Source: CAZSDU01 sp964429135
GTDB lineage: Bacteria > Bacteroidota > Bacteroidia > Bacteroidales > FEN-979
NCBI GenBank assembly: GCA_964429135.1
Contig: CAYSAU010000003.1
Location: 161,605-225,604 of the forward strand
Reading direction: 5' to 3'
Length of the DNA: 64,000 nt
A program made the position numbers and the translations under genes. Of the stretch, positions 60,910-64,000 are shown piece after piece. The notes under the pieces were generated by a model, which was given only the letters and a program-made list of their open reading frames with translations, did not search any database and was not told where the DNA came from. Within the stretch, counting starts at the first letter, position 1. Each line of letters starts with the position of its first letter.

Positions 60910-63594
60910 TTATCCGCACTTGGAATATCCACAGCTTTTACAGACAAGGCAGCCTTCCTGGTAAACCAGGGCGTTTTCTTCCTTGCATTTCGGGCAGGTT
61001 CGTTCGGCCGCTTTGGTGCCGTCGGGAATGAATTTTTTCAGGGCTCTTTCCACTCCGTTTTTCCAAGTGTTGATGGTATCCACTTCAAAGTGCAGTTTGG
61101 AGATGATGTTGACCACAAATGGCAGGGGCATTCCATGCCGGAGTATCCCGGAGATCAGTTTGGCATAATTCCAGTATTCCTTGGTAAAGGATCTGGAAAG
61201 CCCCTCAATCGTGATTTTATACCCCTGGCGGTCTTCAAACTGGAAGTCGTAACGGGAAGATACTCCGTCGGGGCGGGTTTTAACAATCCATCCTTTCTGT
61301 ACCCATTGGGGAATCCAAAAGTCCTCGGCAAGACCGGTAAAAATTTCGTACGGACGTCCGTTTAGCAAACCTACCACCGCAATCCATTTTTCGTATTCAT
61401 TCTGAAACCGGACGATCTCGGCCTGGAGACGATCCGGTCTGTGCGGGGCCTTGGTTTCGCGAAATTCATTGGGGTCTTCTTTTTTATCTTTGGCCTCATT
61501 GTTTACCAGCACTCCAGCACGGGAACCGTCACGGTAAACGGTCATTCCCTTGCAGCCGACTTTCCAGGCAGTTTCATAGATACTACTGATCAGCTCTTCC
61601 TTAGTTTCCTTGGGAACATTCACGGTCACACTGATGGAGTGGTCAACCCATTTCTGGACGGCACCCTGCATTTTCACTTTTGCCACCCAGTCCACATCAT
61701 TGGCGGTAGCTTTATAAAAAGGAGATAGCTTGATGATGGGTTTCAAATCTTTGTCATCCATATGCGACACTTCATCCACATTGTAACCGTTCACCTGCAG
61801 CCAGGTCACAAAATTATGGTGAAAGACATTGTATTCTTCCCAGGTATCACCTACTTCATCGGTAAAGGTGATCACGACATTTTTATCGTTTGGATTAACC
61901 TTGCGTCGGCGTTTGTAGGAAACGGCAAAAACCGGTTCCAGTCCCGAGGTGGTCTGGGTAAGGATGCTTACTGAGCCTGTGGGAGCGATAGTCAGCATGG
62001 CTACATTGCGACGTCCATGCTTTTCCATTTCCTCATAGACATCCGGAGCGTTTTCTTTCAGTCTCAGGATAAAAGGATTGTTTTTTTCGCGTTCAGTACT
62101 GTATAGTGGAAATGCACCGCGTTCCCTGGCCATGATCACAGAAGAACGATACGCCTCAATGGTCAGTATTTTATGAACTTCCACAGAGAAATCGGTAGCG
62201 TCGTCGGATCCATATCGGGTTCCCAAAGCAGCCAGCATATCGCCTTCCGCGGTAATGCCGAAACCGGTGCGTCTTCCCTGTATTGCTTTTTCCTTGATGT
62301 TCAGCCAGAGTTGACGTTCACGTGATTTGATTTCTTCTTTTTCAGGATCTGAGTTGATCTTAGCCAGGATTTTATCGACCTTTTCCAGTTCCAGGTCAAT
62401 GATATCGTCCATGATACGCTGGGCTTTATGGACATGTTTTATGAATAATTCGGAATCGAAACTGGCTTCAGGAGTGAACGGCTTATCAACATAATGATAG
62501 AGGTTGATGGCCAACAGCCGGCAACTGTCGTAAGTACAGAGTGGAATTTCCCCGCAGGGATTTGTGGAAACGGTGCGAAAACCCAGGTCAGCATAGCAAT
62601 CGGGCAGGGATTCGCGGATGATGGTATCCCAGAAAAGGATGCCGGGTTCGGCAGATTTCCAGGCATTATGAACAATTTTGCCCCAGAGGTCGCGGGCATG
62701 GATCTTACGAGTCACGACTGGATTTGGTGAATCAATAGGGAAGCGCTGGGTAAATTCTCCATCTTCGACCACAGCCTGCATAAATTCATCGGTAATTTTC
62801 ACCGAAATGTTGGCCCCAGTCACTTTCCCTGCCTCCAGTTTGGCATCAATAAATTGTTCTGCATCGGGGTGTAGGACTGAAATGCTCAGCATCAGGGCTC
62901 CGCGGCGACCTTCCTGGGCGACTTCACGCGTAGAATTGGAATACCTTTCCATGAAAGGCACGATACCGGTCGAAGTCAGAGCGCTGTTTTTCACCACACT
63001 GTGTTTCGGACGGATATGGGAAAGGTCATGGCCAACTCCCCCCCTGCGTTTCATCAACTGTACCTGCTCCTCATCGGTTTTCATGATGGCGCCATAGGAG
63101 TCAGAAGCGCCGTCGTTGCCAATCACGAAACAGTTCGAGAGGGATCCGATCTGGAAATCGTTTCCAATCCCGGCCATGGGACTTCCTTGTGGAACAATAT
63201 ATTTGAAATGCTCCATGAGCCCAAAGATCTCTTCTTCGCTCATGGGGTTGGGATATTTTCTTTCAACGCGGGCCAATTCACGGGCGATCCGGTGATGCAT
63301 ATCATCGGGAGTAAGCTCAAATAATTGTCCTTCCGAATTCTTCAGCGCATATTTATTCACCCACACATTGGCGGCAAGACTATCACCTTTGAAATATTTC
63401 GTTGACTCCTCCATCGCCTCTGCGAAAGTATAAATCTTTCTTTCTTCCTTTTTTATACTGATTTTATCCTTCATTGTATCTTTCATCGCCAAATCGTCCA
63501 GCGAAACTTTGGGGCGTATCCGTTTCGCCAATACCTCATCGTAATAATCAGATTTCGTTTCCTGATCTGTATTGACCATGGGGTTTTCTTCCAT
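60910..63594 (-). CDS. nrdJ: Adenosylcobalamin-dependent ribonucleotide reductase (class II)
   Basis: Converts ribonucleotides to deoxyribonucleotides with a B12 radical and needs no oxygen. The 894-residue protein has the redox Cys in SLSNCFVIGN near 155, RRGGVGHDLSHIRP near 188-201, the active-site NPCGEIPL (Asn, Cys, Glu, near 344-351), and PTGSVSILTQTTSG near 535-548. The C-terminal part (about 720-840) fits a TSCPD-type domain, and the end is a zinc-ribbon/redox tail CPKCKEENALVYQEGC...CKSCGYSKCG. No NrdB-like subunit or activase is adjacent. No cobalamin riboswitch was recognised upstream. Confidence 0.93.
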   Translation of the reverse strand: MEENPMVNTDQETKSDYYDEVLAKRIRPKVSLDDLAMKDTMKDKISIKKEERKIYTFAEAMEESTKYFKGDSLAANVWVNKYALKNSEGQLFELTPDDMHHRIARELARVERKYPNPMSEEEIFGLMEHFKYIVPQGSPMAGIGNDFQIGSLSNCFVIGNDGASDSYGAIMKTDEEQVQLMKRRGGVGHDLSHIRPKHSVVKNSALTSTGIVPFMERYSNSTREVAQEGRRGALMLSISVLHPDAEQFIDAKLEAGKVTGANISVKITDEFMQAVVEDGEFTQRFPIDSPNPVVTRKIHARDLWGKIVHNAWKSAEPGILFWDTIIRESLPDCYADLGFRTVSTNPCGEIPLCTYDSCRLLAINLYHYVDKPFTPEASFDSELFIKHVHKAQRIMDDIIDLELEKVDKILAKINSDPEKEEIKSRERQLWLNIKEKAIQGRRTGFGITAEGDMLAALGTRYGSDDATDFSVEVHKILTIEAYRSSVIMARERGAFPLYSTEREKNNPFILRLKENAPDVYEEMEKHGRRNVAMLTIAPTGSVSILTQTTSGLEPVFAVSYKRRRKVNPNDKNVVITFTDEVGDTWEEYNVFHHNFVTWLQVNGYNVDEVSHMDDKDLKPIIKLSPFYKATANDVDWVAKVKMQGAVQKWVDHSISVTVNVPKETKEELISSIYETAWKVGCKGMTVYRDGSRAGVLVNNEAKDKKEDPNEFRETKAPHRPDRLQAEIVRFQNEYEKWIAVVGLLNGRPYEIFTGLAEDFWIPQWVQKGWIVKTRPDGVSSRYDFQFEDRQGYKITIEGLSRSFTKEYWNYAKLISGILRHGMPLPFVVNIISKLHFEVDTINTWKNGVERALKKFIPDGTKAAERTCPKCKEENALVYQEGCLVCKSCGYSKCG

Positions 63595-64000
63595 GCTTAT
63601 GTTATTAGTAGTAAATAATATTTTATTAATTTGCTGTTCCTATGAACACTACAATAAATTGTCCGGGAGCTTATTTGATGAGGCAATATACAACGAAGAA
63701 ATATTTCAAGGCAATTTAGTTATTAACAGAAATGAAGCTTCCATGTTAATTCGCTGACTTAAAAAAACATATCATTTGATAATTCAGGAGAAGTTGACTC
63801 CTTCTTAGTTTTACTTGATTTTAATCATTAAATAACTGTTTTTAAACAAATTACACGAAATCATCCTTATTAGATAAATGTCTTCTAAGGATTTTGGTTA
63901 ACTTCCTCCGAATTTGGTTTTTCACTTCTCCAAATTTCTATCCCCTTTAATCTATCAATTCTGATGAATTCTCTGGCTTACGGTTTGTAGGTGCATGAAA
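63595..64000. other. AT-rich region upstream of nrdJ without a convincing gene
   Basis: No well-supported gene, promoter, riboswitch or terminator is seen in these 406 bases. A 61-codon plus-strand reading (63572-63757) has a protein-like end (SLFDEAIYNEEIFQGN), and a minus-strand stretch of about 30 codons near 63890-63980 (REFIRIDRLKG...) also looks protein-like but is bounded by stops. These may be decayed gene remnants or chance. Confidence 0.5.

Noticed and set aside
63630..63660. NrdR-box-like sequence upstream of nrdJ
   Set aside because: The match (acactacaataaattgt) differs from the consensus at several positions and there is no second box at the expected spacing.
63572..63757. 61-codon plus-strand reading near the right end
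   Set aside because: It overlaps the nrdJ start, begins with a hydrophobic run that is the antisense of nrdJ, and has no promoter or recognisable family.
63890..63985. Protein-like 30-codon stretch on the minus strand
   Set aside because: It is closed by stop codons on both sides and has no start codon, so it cannot be called a gene; it could be a decayed fragment.
1..64000. CRISPR array, prophage, insertion sequence or rRNA
   Set aside because: No direct-repeat array, integrase, transposase, phage structural gene or rRNA sequence was seen.

Overview
The window looks like a chromosomal segment of a member of the Bacteroidota. The evidence is a full-length SprA (type IX secretion translocon protein) beside ruvA, the recurrent -7 promoter element TAnnTTTG a few tens of bases upstream of many genes, scarce Shine-Dalgarno sequences, DUF4369/TlpA-type periplasmic thioredoxins, a PorT-family barrel, and a TPR sensor kinase of a type common in the phylum. 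A B12-dependent (class II) ribonucleotide reductase, several low-potential iron-sulfur or flavin proteins and the SUF system fit an anaerobe or facultative anaerobe from the environment. I see no insertion sequence, prophage, CRISPR array, rRNA or obvious genomic island. Coding density is very high and most neighbours are separated by only a few bases or overlap.

Layout. 1-3.7 kb: the end of an RND efflux adaptor and its pump. 3.8-8.1 kb: an Nramp metal transporter, then a membrane-anchored PHP-like hydrolase directly followed by an ArnT/PMT-like GT-C glycosyltransferase. 8.1-12 kb (minus): recX, prfB (with a +1 programmed frameshift), an ArsC-family protein and fumC, preceded by a small secreted protein. 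12-15.5 kb: a membrane-linked flavodoxin/ferredoxin protein and a TPR histidine kinase. 15.5-19.4 kb (minus): a secreted GH38 alpha-mannosidase. 19.5-22 kb: two tandem TlpA-like proteins. 22-30.7 kb: ruvA, sprA, gcvH and a VanZ-like protein. 30.7-35.6 kb (minus): uvrC, a flavodoxin, a GT4 glycosyltransferase, a DUF2846 protein and a class D beta-lactamase. 35.7-37.7 kb: a ferredoxin-nitroreductase and, convergent to it, thiL. 37.9-47.2 kb: sufB, sufC, sufD, then a TPR protein, a GT4 glycosyltransferase and a PlsC-like acyltransferase, then sufS, sufE and a SufT-like gene. 47.2-51.3 kb: dxs, a HAD phosphatase on the other strand, tRNA-Arg(CCG) and fructose-bisphosphate aldolase. 51.3-53.5 kb (minus): a UspA-SPOR-UspA operon. 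53.6-56.8 kb: ruvB, queG, then ubiX and a PorT-like barrel on the minus strand. 56.9-60.9 kb: a PhoB/PhoR-like two-component pair, a polyprenyl diphosphate synthase, and a radical SAM protein next to a small protein with 25-residue repeats. 60.9-63.6 kb (minus): nrdJ. The last 400 bases hold no convincing gene.

How the genes work together. Most of the content is housekeeping: Fe-S assembly (SUF), isoprenoids (Dxs, polyprenyl synthase), DNA repair (RuvA, RuvB, UvrC, RecX), translation (RF2, tRNA-Arg, QueG), carbon metabolism (FumC, Fba, GcvH) and dNTP synthesis (NrdJ). The less routine parts are the glycosyltransferase-acyltransferase cassette embedded in the SUF cluster, the PHP-hydrolase/GT-C pair, the UspA-SPOR-UspA operon, and the radical SAM gene paired with an exactly periodic 25-residue repeat protein. 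No whole new system can be proven from this sequence; these four are the best candidates for something undescribed.
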